DNA of 16,485 nucleotides from Candidatus Aerophobus profundus SCGC AAA252-L23 (lineage in GTDB: Bacteria > Aerophobota > Aerophobia > Aerophobales > Aerophobaceae), in contig AQRW01000128.1 in the NCBI GenBank assembly GCA_000402295.1, positions 1 through 16,485 of the forward strand, written 5' to 3'. The notes beneath the pieces were generated by a model that worked only from the letters and a program-made list of their open reading frames with translations, was not told where the DNA came from and did no database searches. Made by a program: the position numbers and the translations under genes. This document shows, piece by piece, positions 1-5,745 of this stretch (the stretch's first letter is position 1; every line of letters starts with the position of its first letter).

Positions 1-95
1 AAGAGGTAAAAGTTAGGCCTCCTCGCCGGCAGCCGGATTATGTAATTTCCTCTTTGAGAGAACTTCCTGCTTTGAAGTTCTTTCATCAATAAAGA
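1..95. repeat. 95-bp perfect inverted repeat, left copy (HAD gene tail)
   Basis: Positions 1-95 are the exact reverse complement of 3959-4053; the match stops at 96 versus 3958. On the plus strand positions 3-92 encode the last 29 residues of the HAD-IIA phosphatase, ending LPALKFFHQ and a TAA at 90-92. This is therefore a second, 5'-truncated copy of the end of the gene lying whole at 3962-4753. The absence of any mismatch and the position exactly at the window edge suggest an assembly overlap rather than an old duplication. See the junction feature near 3959. Confidence 0.97.
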
Positions 96-153
96 GCTCG
101 GGATACTTCCGTTCCTCTGGTTCATTTGGTTCCTCTGGTTCATTCTGTTGAAA
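95..153 (+). repeat. Truncated copy of the dispersed intergenic repeat
   Basis: Directly after the HAD stop codon the sequence reads GCTCGGGATAC followed by several TTC-x-TxTGG-type units (gttcctctg, gttcatttg, gttcctctg, gttcattctg). The same layout occurs at 661-700 and, inverted, at 11281-11320. This copy lacks the conserved distal part and is interrupted at 154 by a REP palindrome. Confidence 0.6.
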
Positions 154-209
154 GGTAGCCGCAGGCTTTAGCCTGCGTTTATTGGCGCAGCTTGAAAGCT
201 GCGGCTTGG
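154..209 (+). repeat. REP-like palindrome pair (BIME-like), possible bidirectional terminator
   Basis: A GTAG tetranucleotide (155-158) precedes an 8-bp-stem palindrome, CGCAGGCT-tt-AGCCTGCG (160-177). A second palindrome, CGCAGCTT-ga-AAGCTGCG, follows at 186-203 and is trailed by a degenerate inverted foot (CTTGG in place of CTACC). The pair lies just beyond the acylphosphatase stop codon and, in the likely natural order, just beyond the HAD gene. It could therefore help end transcription from both sides, although neither hairpin has a T-tract. Confidence 0.8.
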
Positions 210-222
210 GACATGAGGTAAC

Positions 223-501
223 TCAATAACGGATGGAGAAGCTTTTGAATTGACCCTGATATTGCTCCCAGCCTACTTCGACTTCGTCTACCCTGGCTCC
301 CGGGGGTCCTTGATGAGACCAATTAATCATTTCTTTCATCTGTTTTTCCTCTCCTTCCAATACGGCTTCTACTCCACTATCCCACAAGTTTCTAACCCAG
401 CCCTTGATTCCAAGTCTTAGGGCAATGTCCCGAAGAGTAGCCCGGAAAAAAACTCCCTGGACTCGACCCTTGATGAGCAGATGGGCTCGACCTTTCTTCA
501 T
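223..501 (-). CDS. acyP: Acylphosphatase
   Basis: Small cytosolic enzyme that hydrolyses acyl phosphates such as carbamoyl phosphate or 1,3-bisphosphoglycerate; its physiological role is generally unclear. The 92-residue product has the usual length and both family signatures. GRVQGVFFR (residues 12-20) supplies the phosphate loop and catalytic Arg20. GWVRNLWDSGVE (34-45) supplies catalytic Asn38. The start chosen is the ATG at 499-501, because the reading frame further upstream runs through REP and tandem-repeat DNA and gives low-complexity protein (MNEINGFNGMN). The ribosome-binding site is weak. The gene stands alone, facing the pilin cluster's upstream spacer. Confidence 0.95.
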   Translation of the reverse strand: MKKGRAHLLIKGRVQGVFFRATLRDIALRLGIKGWVRNLWDSGVEAVLEGEEKQMKEMINWSHQGPPGARVDEVEVGWEQYQGQFKSFSIRY

Positions 502-547
502 TATGCACACTCTTTTCTTGAGGTATAGGAATTTATAAATTATCCCA

Positions 548-569
548 GGGCGACTAAAGTCGCCCCTAC
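548..569 (-). repeat. REP-like palindrome with GTAG foot
   Basis: GGGCGACT-aa-AGTCGCCC (548-565) is followed by CTAC (566-569), so on the minus strand GTAG precedes the hairpin. It belongs to the same family as 597-618 and 8698-8719, which share the arm GGGCGAC or GGGAGGCT and a central CTTTAG or CTAAAG. Confidence 0.85.
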
Positions 570-596
570 TCATGGAGAAAGTCCTTGCCTTGTTGG

Positions 597-618
597 GTAG
601 GGGAGGCTTTAGCCTCCC
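597..618 (+). repeat. REP-like palindrome with GTAG foot
   Basis: GTAG at 597-600 is followed directly by GGGAGGCT-tt-AGCCTCCC (601-618). It lies head-to-head with the palindrome at 548-569 across a 27-bp spacer, the arrangement called a BIME in enterobacteria. Confidence 0.85.
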
Positions 619-651
619 ATTTTCTTGAATATACCAAAGATAAACTATATG

Positions 652-845
652 ACAAGCCGGCGCTCGGGATACCTCGTTCATTTGGTTCTTCTGGTTCATC
701 CCGTTGAAACCGTTTATCTCGTTCATTTCGTTTATTCCGTTGAGTTCATTGAGTCCCTTGCGTCACTCATTACTTCGTTTGGGACATTTGAAATTCGGAT
801 TTGTTTCCAATTTCGATATTCGAATTTGGAATTTATCCTTGCTTC
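652..845 (+). repeat. Modular dispersed intergenic repeat, long copy
   Basis: Three modules can be seen. The first is an end motif, CAAGCCGGCGCTCGGGATA (about 654-672). The second is a degenerate tandem tract of TTC-rich units of about 9 nt (about 676-743). The third is a conserved distal block beginning GTTCATTGAGTC at 744 and running through CTCATTACTTCG and GACATTTGAAATT to AATTTATCCT near 840. A second copy lies inverted at 11194-11326. Within the first 52 bases of the distal block I count 4 differences between the two copies. The repeat is non-coding. Confidence 0.75.
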
Positions 846-916
846 AGGGAGACTGAATAGACAAGGAAAACAAGAGATGGGGGGTTGACGATGAGTTATC
901 TTCTGCTAAAGATTAT

Positions 917-1564
917 TTGGTTAATTTTTGGAGGAAACAGACGAGAACAAGTGGATTTACCCTGGTAGAGCTTTTAATAGTCGTAGCTATCATAGTGGTG
1001 ATAGCATCTATAGCCACTTTCAATTTTTTCCGGGCTACTCATAGAGCTAAAAGAGCTGCTGCAGCTTCTTTTATCGCTCAATTAGAGATAGCCATCAGTG
1101 CCTACAAAATAGACATAGGCAGCTATCCTTCCGATAATAAGGGCTCTGCTTCCTTAAAAGCAGCTCTGGACCCTGAGCCTGAGGACCCTATCTGGAATAA
1201 TCCCCGCTGGAGAGGACCCTATCTGGAATTCAAAGCAGAAGATGTTAATTCAGTTTCTGGGCACCTTCTCGATCCCTGGTGCCGCAATCGAACAGATGGC
1301 GAGCGCATCTATTATTACCAGGTTGATAGTGATGCCGATCCGTCAACGGTACCTCCGTTTCACAATCGGAGTAGTTTTGATATTTACTGCCAGGGTTTTG
1401 ATGGGAAAACCGGCACTAATGATAAAGACGCTGATGAATTTCGAGATGGAGCCTATTGCCAAAATGGGGTTGATGACGATGGTGATGGTGTGGTTGATGA
1501 AATTGACCCGAGTGGAGCAGGAGCTGCCGATGGGTTTCTGGAAGATGATATAAATAATTGGTAA
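917..1564 (+). CDS. gspG: Type II secretion major-pseudopilin-like protein (GspG family) with Asp-rich C-terminal insertion
   Basis: Pilin-like subunit expected to be processed by prepilin peptidase and assembled into the inner-membrane-anchored pseudopilus. The leader MVNFWRKQTRTSG is basic. Cleavage after Gly13 leaves Phe+1 and Glu+5 (Glu18), followed by a hydrophobic helix to about residue 35. Residues 97-104 (DPIWNNPR) recall the GspG core. The tail has the Ca2+-site pattern GFDGKTGTND ... DDINNW, but about 35 residues lie inside it, including a loop NGVDDDGDGVVDE (183-195). At 215 residues it is longer than a typical GspG (~140). The start is TTG at 917 with a weak ribosome-binding site; no in-frame ATG or GTG lies close upstream. 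It is first of four pseudopilin genes. Confidence 0.8.
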   Translation: MVNFWRKQTRTSGFTLVELLIVVAIIVVIASIATFNFFRATHRAKRAAAASFIAQLEIAISAYKIDIGSYPSDNKGSASLKAALDPEPEDPIWNNPRWRGPYLEFKAEDVNSVSGHLLDPWCRNRTDGERIYYYQVDSDADPSTVPPFHNRSSFDIYCQGFDGKTGTNDKDADEFRDGAYCQNGVDDDGDGVVDEIDPSGAGAADGFLEDDINNW

Positions 1565-1597
1565 TTTCTTGAGGATACCTCAACGTCGAAGAAAAAA

Positions 1598-2101
1598 ATG
1601 AACTTTCCTCTTTCCAACACAGGATTAACATTGATTGAGTTAATAGTCGTTCTGGCCATTATTAGTGTAGTGGTCGCTTTTTCGACTCTTTCCCTGGAGA
1701 ATTTTGCTTCGGAGAGATATCTCAAAACTTCGGCCCGGGATCTGGCTTCCACCATAAAGCGGGCGCGGCGTCTGGCTATAACTAAGAGAAAACCACATCG
1801 GGTTGTTTTTTCTTGTTTGGATGATAGGTACTGGATTGAGGACGATGAGAATAATAAGATTGGTAGAAGCTGGCAATTGAAGAGAAGGGTTCACTTCAGC
1901 AATCCTCATTTGGGTAAAAAGGGTGAAGAAGATGGGATTGTGGAGTTTGACTATCCTGAGGATGGGTCGCTTTCTTTCTATCCCCGAGGGTCAGCAGAAA
2001 CTGGATCTATTTATCTACAAGAAAAAGGTAAGGGAGAGTGGTATACCCTTACGGTGGCCGGAATAACAGGATACGTAAGAATTTATCCGGAAAAACACTG
2101 A
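1598..2101 (+). CDS. gspH: Pseudopilin, GspH/FimT-like
   Basis: Minor pseudopilin predicted to sit at or near the tip of the type II secretion or type IV pilus-like fibre. The short leader ends in Gly9; cleavage there gives LTLIE with Glu+5 at residue 14, then a hydrophobic helix (about 10-32). After it comes the GspH-type segment ARDLASTIKRARRLAITKRK (about 46-65) followed by VVFS, and then beta-rich sequence. The length of 167 residues is normal for GspH. The ATG at 1598 has an A-rich, weak ribosome-binding site. It lies 33 bp after gspG and 26 bp before the next pilin, consistent with one transcript. Assignment as GspH rests on the helix pattern and on gene order. Confidence 0.75.
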   Translation: MNFPLSNTGLTLIELIVVLAIISVVVAFSTLSLENFASERYLKTSARDLASTIKRARRLAITKRKPHRVVFSCLDDRYWIEDDENNKIGRSWQLKRRVHFSNPHLGKKGEEDGIVEFDYPEDGSLSFYPRGSAETGSIYLQEKGKGEWYTLTVAGITGYVRIYPEKH

Positions 2102-2127
2102 GGGAACAAATTGAGGAAAGGTAGTTT

Positions 2128-2568
2128 GTGACCAAGATATTTAGTTTATTTTCTAAAAGTAAGGGATTTACCCTGGTGGAAGTTGTAGTGGTAATGGGAA
2201 TTTTGTGTCTGGGACTTCTGTTAGTGGCCAAGATTTATCCCGTTGGGTTCAGAGTAAGGGAAAATATGGAGAAAGATACCCTGGCTGCTTTTCTGGGACA
2301 AAGAATTATGGAGGAAGTCAAAAAAGGTGGCTATCAGGGCTTAAGTGAGAATTATCCTCCCTTGGAATCAGGTTACGGCAGGAGAGAAGGAGAATTTGAT
2401 GACCACCCGGGATTTTACTGGCAGGTGGAATGGTGGAATACGGATGTTCCCGATCTAAGAAAGGTTAAGTTAAAAATCATCCACTTATCTTCAAGCGACA
2501 AAGAAGAAAAGGAGGAATTTCCTGATTCTCTTGAACTGGTAACATATCTGGCCAGGAGAAAAAGATAG
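2128..2568 (+). CDS. gspI: Pseudopilin, GspI/PilV-like
   Basis: Minor pseudopilin of 146 residues. The leader MTKIFSLFSKSKG is cut after Gly13, leaving FTLVE with Glu+5 at residue 18 and a long hydrophobic helix to about 36. The helix is followed by FLGQRIMEEVKKGGY, resembling the GspI/PilV pattern in which the helix leads into an AxxxAxxxMEE-like stretch. The start is GTG at 2128, preceded by a good ribosome-binding site (TTGAGGAAAG, 2111-2120). Its position between gspH- and gspJ-like genes supports the assignment, but the soluble domain is too divergent to be certain. Confidence 0.7.
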   Translation: MTKIFSLFSKSKGFTLVEVVVVMGILCLGLLLVAKIYPVGFRVRENMEKDTLAAFLGQRIMEEVKKGGYQGLSENYPPLESGYGRREGEFDDHPGFYWQVEWWNTDVPDLRKVKLKIIHLSSSDKEEKEEFPDSLELVTYLARRKR

Positions 2569-2595
2569 GAAGCCAAAAGACTGAAAAGGAAAAAC

Positions 2596-3204
2596 TTGAA
2601 GTGGGAAAAGGGAAATAAAAAGATAGACCGATCGGGTTTTACTTTGCTTGAACTTGTAATTGCTGTTTGCTTGTTAGCCGTGCTGTTGGTCGGTCTTTAT
2701 GTTATTTTTCAACAAAGTCAGTCGGCTTCAGAAAAGGGATATAGGCGAGTGGAAATCTACCAGAACATCCGAGTCTGTCTTGATATGATGATAAGGGAAT
2801 TAAAGTCTTCTTTTCTCAGCAGTGGTGATGAGCGACTGGTATTCTTGGGTGAAACTCAAAGTCTTACTTTTACCACTGCTTCCCAGGAGATCAATCAGAG
2901 TAATGAATATGATTTATGTGAGGTTACTTATGATTTGAAAAATTTCCAGGTGCGAAGAAAAGTGAGAAAGCTCTCTACTTCCTCCGCGGGAAGTAGAGCT
3001 GTGTTGGCTGACTATATTTCTAAGTTAGAATTTACCTATAATAATGGGGAAGATTGGCAAAATAGCTGGGATTCTCGACAGGCAACCCCAGATAATTTTA
3101 CAGATGATCTTCTTCCCAAGGCTGTGAGAATCATCATTTTTGTGCAGCAGACGGAAGAAAACCCTATTAGTTTATCTACTACTGTCTATCTGCCTCAAAG
3201 TTAA
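2596..3204 (+). CDS. gspJ: Pseudopilin, GspJ-like
   Basis: Minor pseudopilin of 202 residues, a usual length for GspJ. Cleavage after Gly14 of a basic leader gives FTLLE with Glu+5 at residue 19, then a hydrophobic helix to about 38. The stretch RVEIYQNIRVCLDMMIRELK (about 51-70) is characteristic of GspJ/PulJ, in which a dimeric-helix segment precedes the beta domain. The start is TTG at 2596 with AAAAGGAAAAA upstream; there is no better in-frame start. It ends the pilin run. No GspK or other secretion genes (gspC-F, L, M) lie nearby, so the secretion machine must be encoded elsewhere. Confidence 0.75.
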   Translation: MKWEKGNKKIDRSGFTLLELVIAVCLLAVLLVGLYVIFQQSQSASEKGYRRVEIYQNIRVCLDMMIRELKSSFLSSGDERLVFLGETQSLTFTTASQEINQSNEYDLCEVTYDLKNFQVRRKVRKLSTSSAGSRAVLADYISKLEFTYNNGEDWQNSWDSRQATPDNFTDDLLPKAVRIIIFVQQTEENPISLSTTVYLPQS

Positions 3205-3272
3205 AAAAGGATATAACTTTACAAGTATGGCAAATTATGCTAACTATTAAAAAAAGAAAGGAGTAGGATAAT

Positions 3273-3542
3273 ATGAGTATAACCAAGGTAAAAAAGATAG
3301 AGTTAAGAGAGCAATTTGGTCATCATGAGAGGGATGTGGGTTCATCTGAAGTTCAAATAGCTGTTCTCACGGAAAGGATCAATAATTTAACCGAACATCT
3401 CAAAGAGAACAAAAAAGATTACTCATCCAAAAGAGGCCTTTTACGATGGGTCGTTCGGCGACGTAAACTACTGGATTATCTAAAAAGAGAGGATGCGAAT
3501 CAATATAAAGAGATTATTAGGGTTTTAGGTTTAAGAAGATAA
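3273..3542 (+). CDS. rpsO: 30S ribosomal protein S15
   Basis: Primary 16S rRNA-binding protein of the small-subunit platform, 89 residues, the universal length. The sequence carries the S15 signature from GSSEVQIAVLTERINNLTEHLK (about 23-44) through HxxDxxSKRGLL-like KENKKDYSSKRGLLRWV (44-60) to RRKLLDYLKRED. The ATG at 3273 follows a strong ribosome-binding site, AAAGGAG (3257-3263). rpsO followed at once by pnp is a widely conserved bacterial gene order. In several bacteria S15 represses its own mRNA through a leader structure; I could not identify one in the 68-bp leader. Confidence 0.98.
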   Translation: MSITKVKKIELREQFGHHERDVGSSEVQIAVLTERINNLTEHLKENKKDYSSKRGLLRWVVRRRKLLDYLKREDANQYKEIIRVLGLRR

Positions 3543-3565
3543 ATATATTTGCAAAGGTGATATAG

Positions 3566-3958
3566 ATGACAAGATTATCCCGAAGTTTTGGGAAAGATAC
3601 GATAACATTTGAAACTGGTAAAGTAGCTAAAAAGAGTGATGGAGCAATCTGGGTACAGTATGGGGATACCATTGTTCTGGTAACAGTAGTTGTCTCGACC
3701 TCAGCTCGTGAGGAGGTCAATTTTGTTCCCTTGTTGGTAGACTACCGGGAGAGGACTTACGCGGCGGGAAAAATCCCGGGAGGTTTTTTCAAAAGGGAAG
3801 GAGCCCCTGGTGCCCAGGAAATTTTAGCGGGAAGGTTAATTGATCGCTCCATCCGTCCTCTCTTTCCTGACGGATTCAGAAATGAGACTCAGGTGGTGGC
3901 CACAGTTCTCTCGGCTAGTGAGAGTAATCAACCAGGGGTACTGGGTATCTTGGGAGCT
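3566..3958 (+). pseudogene. pnp: Polyribonucleotide nucleotidyltransferase (PNPase), truncated by a chimeric junction
   Basis: PNPase is the phosphorolytic 3'-to-5' exoribonuclease of the RNA degradosome, normally about 700 residues. Only the first ~131 residues are present, all from the first RNase PH domain. They include FGKDTITFETGKVAKKSDGA, LLVDYRERTYAAGKIPGGFF, and the block GRLIDRSIRPLFPDGFRNETQ followed by VVATVLSA. After GILGA the frame continues to a stop at 4243, but that part (codons ~132-225) is antisense to the HAD gene and is not PNPase. The ATG at 3566 has GCAAAGGTGA upstream. Nothing suggests decay within the surviving part, so the break is probably in the molecule or assembly rather than in the living gene. 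Confidence 0.95.
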
Positions 3959-3961
3959 TCT
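3956..3961. other. Chimeric junction: pnp (+) joined to the HAD gene (-)
   Basis: PNPase-like coding sequence ends here inside the RNase PH domain, and the 3' end of the convergent HAD gene begins within a base or two (its stop codon is at 3962-3964). The same HAD end recurs inverted at 1-95, where it is followed by ordinary intergenic sequence. Shared bases around the join (TCTTTA) would allow a microhomology switch. Natural convergent genes do not delete ~80% of an essential gene at the neighbour's stop codon. Confidence 0.85.
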
Positions 3962-4053
3962 TTATTGATGAAAGAACTTCAAAGCAGGAAGTTCTCTCAA
4001 AGAGGAAATTACATAATCCGGCTGCCGGCGAGGAGGCCTAACTTTTACCTCTT
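3959..4053. repeat. 95-bp perfect inverted repeat, right copy
   Basis: This is the partner of 1-95 and contains codons for the last 29 residues and the stop of the HAD phosphatase. No mismatch was found over the whole length. Confidence 0.97.
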
Positions 4054-4753
4054 GCCGGTTAGAGATTCCAGAAAGAACCAGCACGGTTATCACCCCCACT
4101 TTTTTTCCAGTAGCTATATCAGTTTCCAAACGATCACCCACCAGTACCACCTGCCGGGGGTCCTTATATCCTTTGACCTTCATTATCATCCTGAGTCCGA
4201 AAGGATGGGGTTTACCCAACACCAGAGCCCTCTTCCCTGTTGATACTTCCAGAGCTCTCACGATAACACCTGCCCCGGGCATAGTTTCCCCTTCTATGGG
4301 ATAAGTAGCATCGGTATTAGTAGCAATTAGCCGGGCTCCTTTCAAGACAGCTCGATGAGCCTGGCAGAGAACTGAAAAATCAACCTTTCTGTCCATACCC
4401 ACCAGTACATAATCTGCCGTGTCTGACTCCTGGATAACCTTTAATCCAGCCCCTTTTAATTCCTCATCCAACCCACTTTCTCCTATAACCATCAATCGGG
4501 CTTTCCGGCGACGGGGATTCTGGGAAAAATAAATTGCCGCCAGATAAGAAGAAGGAAAAAGTTGACTTTCTTTTACTTTAATTCCCATCCGGACTAACTT
4601 AACCTGAAGACTGCGTCGACTCTGAGTAGAGTTATTGCTAAGAAAACAAATTTCCTCACCTCTTTCCTCAAGTAGATTTAAGGCTTTCTTAGCTCCGGAC
4701 AATAAAGTTTTACCTCGGTAGACTACCCCATCCAGATCAAAAATACAAAGCAT
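3962..4753 (-). CDS. HAD-IIA family phosphatase (NagD / 4-nitrophenylphosphatase-like)
   Basis: Cytosolic Mg2+-dependent phosphatase of the HAD superfamily, subfamily IIA. These enzymes dephosphorylate nucleotides, 2-phosphoglycolate or sugar phosphates, and the sequence does not settle the substrate. Motif I is FDLDGVVYRG (nucleophile Asp6, acid/base Asp8). Motif II is FLSNNST (Ser39). The cap covers roughly residues 70-175. Motif III Lys lies in LGKPHP (about 180), and motif IV is VVLVGDRLETDI. The 263-residue length is typical, so the gene is complete although it abuts the chimeric join. The ATG at 4751-4753 shares one base with the upstream stop (TAATG), implying translational coupling to the PP-loop gene. 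Confidence 0.93.
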   Translation of the reverse strand: MLCIFDLDGVVYRGKTLLSGAKKALNLLEERGEEICFLSNNSTQSRRSLQVKLVRMGIKVKESQLFPSSYLAAIYFSQNPRRRKARLMVIGESGLDEELKGAGLKVIQESDTADYVLVGMDRKVDFSVLCQAHRAVLKGARLIATNTDATYPIEGETMPGAGVIVRALEVSTGKRALVLGKPHPFGLRMIMKVKGYKDPRQVVLVGDRLETDIATGKKVGVITVLVLSGISNRQEVKVRPPRRQPDYVISSLRELPALKFFHQ

Positions 4754-5745
4754 TATTTTTCTCCCCCAATTCTCAGAGAGTCCACTTCCTCATCAGAGAG
4801 AGAAACAACCTCAACCCATTTTTTCTCCTTACTATCTGAAAACTCATATTCCACTACCGCAGGCCCAGATGAAACATCACTGTAACGAAGAGTTAACGAA
4901 GCTACTTTCAATATTTCCTCTTCCTCGAACTCTCCTTTTAAAAGAGCCACCGGGCCGGGGTAGTCTCTCGCTCTAAAAATGAGCTCTCCAGGCCGAGTCA
5001 GTTTCAAAAGAAGACTATTTTCCTTTTGATTTCTTCCCACAATTGCCCTGGTGTGAGCATTAAGTCGAAAGTGTCGGCCCACTTTAAGTAATTCTGCTTC
5101 CCAGAGGTTAAGTTGACTATGAGAGAGAAGATCTTTCATCCGTCGGGAAAAAATAGGGTCGGTTAAAAGGCAACCCCCTGAGGGAGTAGGAAAATCCTTG
5201 AGACCAAATTTTGAAGCTAACTCCAGTTGAGATAAGCGGCTCCTTCCTTTTATCCCCCACAGTTTTTCCCTTCTCACCCAGCCTTTTCTTTCTGGAAGAG
5301 TGGGACAAAGATTTTTAGCCGTAAGAGGGCGCAGGAGCAAGTCTCCCCATTCTAATTTTCGGCTTATCAATTCAAGAGCCCAACGGCTCTGAGATTTAGG
5401 CCGCTCCCCTAGTACTTCACCGCTGATAAGAAAATCCAGCCCTCTCCGGCGCATTAGGTCGCCGGCTTTTTTTATCATCAGAATATGGCAGTCTATGCAC
5501 GGATTAGCCCCTTTACCAAAACCGTGAGGAGGAGAACGAAGGAGAGAAATAAGCTCCTGGCCAATTTGCTGCAGGTGAAGAGGGATACCTAAATAACGGC
5601 TTCCTTTCTCTGCTTTTTCTGCTCCAAAGAAAGGAGAAGTGAAACAAATACCTTCTATTTCTACTCCTTCGGCTTGAACCAATTTTATAGCTAAAAGACT
5701 ATCCAGTCCTCCGGAAAGAAGCGCCAGAGCCTTAATTCTACTCAA
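4753..5745 (-). CDS. PP-loop ATPase, predicted tRNA thiolation enzyme (MnmA/ThiI-like)
   Basis: ATP-pyrophosphatase-fold protein of 330 residues, probably adenylating a tRNA base before sulfur insertion. The PP-loop SGGLDS is at 11-16. A CxxC within NPCIDCH places Cys83 and Cys86, the family block GEVLGERPKSQ is at 109-119, and a third cysteine sits in PSGGCLLTD (Cys192). Three cysteines in this arrangement could be catalytic, as in MnmA, or hold a 4Fe-4S cluster, as in TtuA- or TtuI-type thiolases; that part is inference. Databases often label relatives tRNA methyltransferase or ThiI. The start is TTG at 5743-5745, overlapping the end of ricT by 8 bp. The adjacent ricT and glyQS support a tRNA role. 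Confidence 0.82.
   Translation of the reverse strand: MSRIKALALLSGGLDSLLAIKLVQAEGVEIEGICFTSPFFGAEKAEKGSRYLGIPLHLQQIGQELISLLRSPPHGFGKGANPCIDCHILMIKKAGDLMRRRGLDFLISGEVLGERPKSQSRWALELISRKLEWGDLLLRPLTAKNLCPTLPERKGWVRREKLWGIKGRSRLSQLELASKFGLKDFPTPSGGCLLTDPIFSRRMKDLLSHSQLNLWEAELLKVGRHFRLNAHTRAIVGRNQKENSLLLKLTRPGELIFRARDYPGPVALLKGEFEEEEILKVASLTLRYSDVSSGPAVVEYEFSDSKEKKWVEVVSLSDEEVDSLRIGGEK

Larger units (their letters stand above)
502..916. other. Gene-free, repeat-rich spacer upstream of the pilin cluster
   Basis: About 415 bp lie between two divergent genes. The spacer holds two REP palindromes facing each other (548-569 and 597-618), then a long copy of the dispersed modular repeat (652-845). Open frames here translate only degenerate repeats and are not believed to be genes. 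No convincing promoter was found. A TTGACG at 885-890 is followed only by poor -10 candidates (taaaga, gattat). Confidence 0.7.

Noticed and set aside
154..210. Palindromes as a CRISPR array
   Set aside because: The palindromes are short, differ between copies, are not regularly spaced and alternate in orientation. No spacers or cas genes were seen.
502..726. N-terminal extension of the acylphosphatase frame
   Set aside because: It would add 75 residues of low-complexity sequence encoded by REP and tandem repeats, whereas the family length is ~92 residues from the chosen ATG.
625..888. Plus-strand 87-residue frame
   Set aside because: It translates the dispersed repeat only; the product is repeat-like with no domain, and there is no good ribosome-binding site.
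891..968. Short ATG frame overlapping the gspG start
   Set aside because: It ends after 25 codons within the pilin helix region and overlaps an unmistakable prepilin signal in another frame. The GGGG run upstream is suggestive but not enough.
1242..1909. Several frames overlapping the pilin genes on both strands
   Set aside because: They are shadows of the pseudopilin genes, with His/Ser-rich or low-complexity products.
3218..3246. Promoter for rpsO (TTTACA, 17 bp, TAACTA)
   Set aside because: The -35 and spacing are good, but the -10 matches the consensus at only two of six bases.
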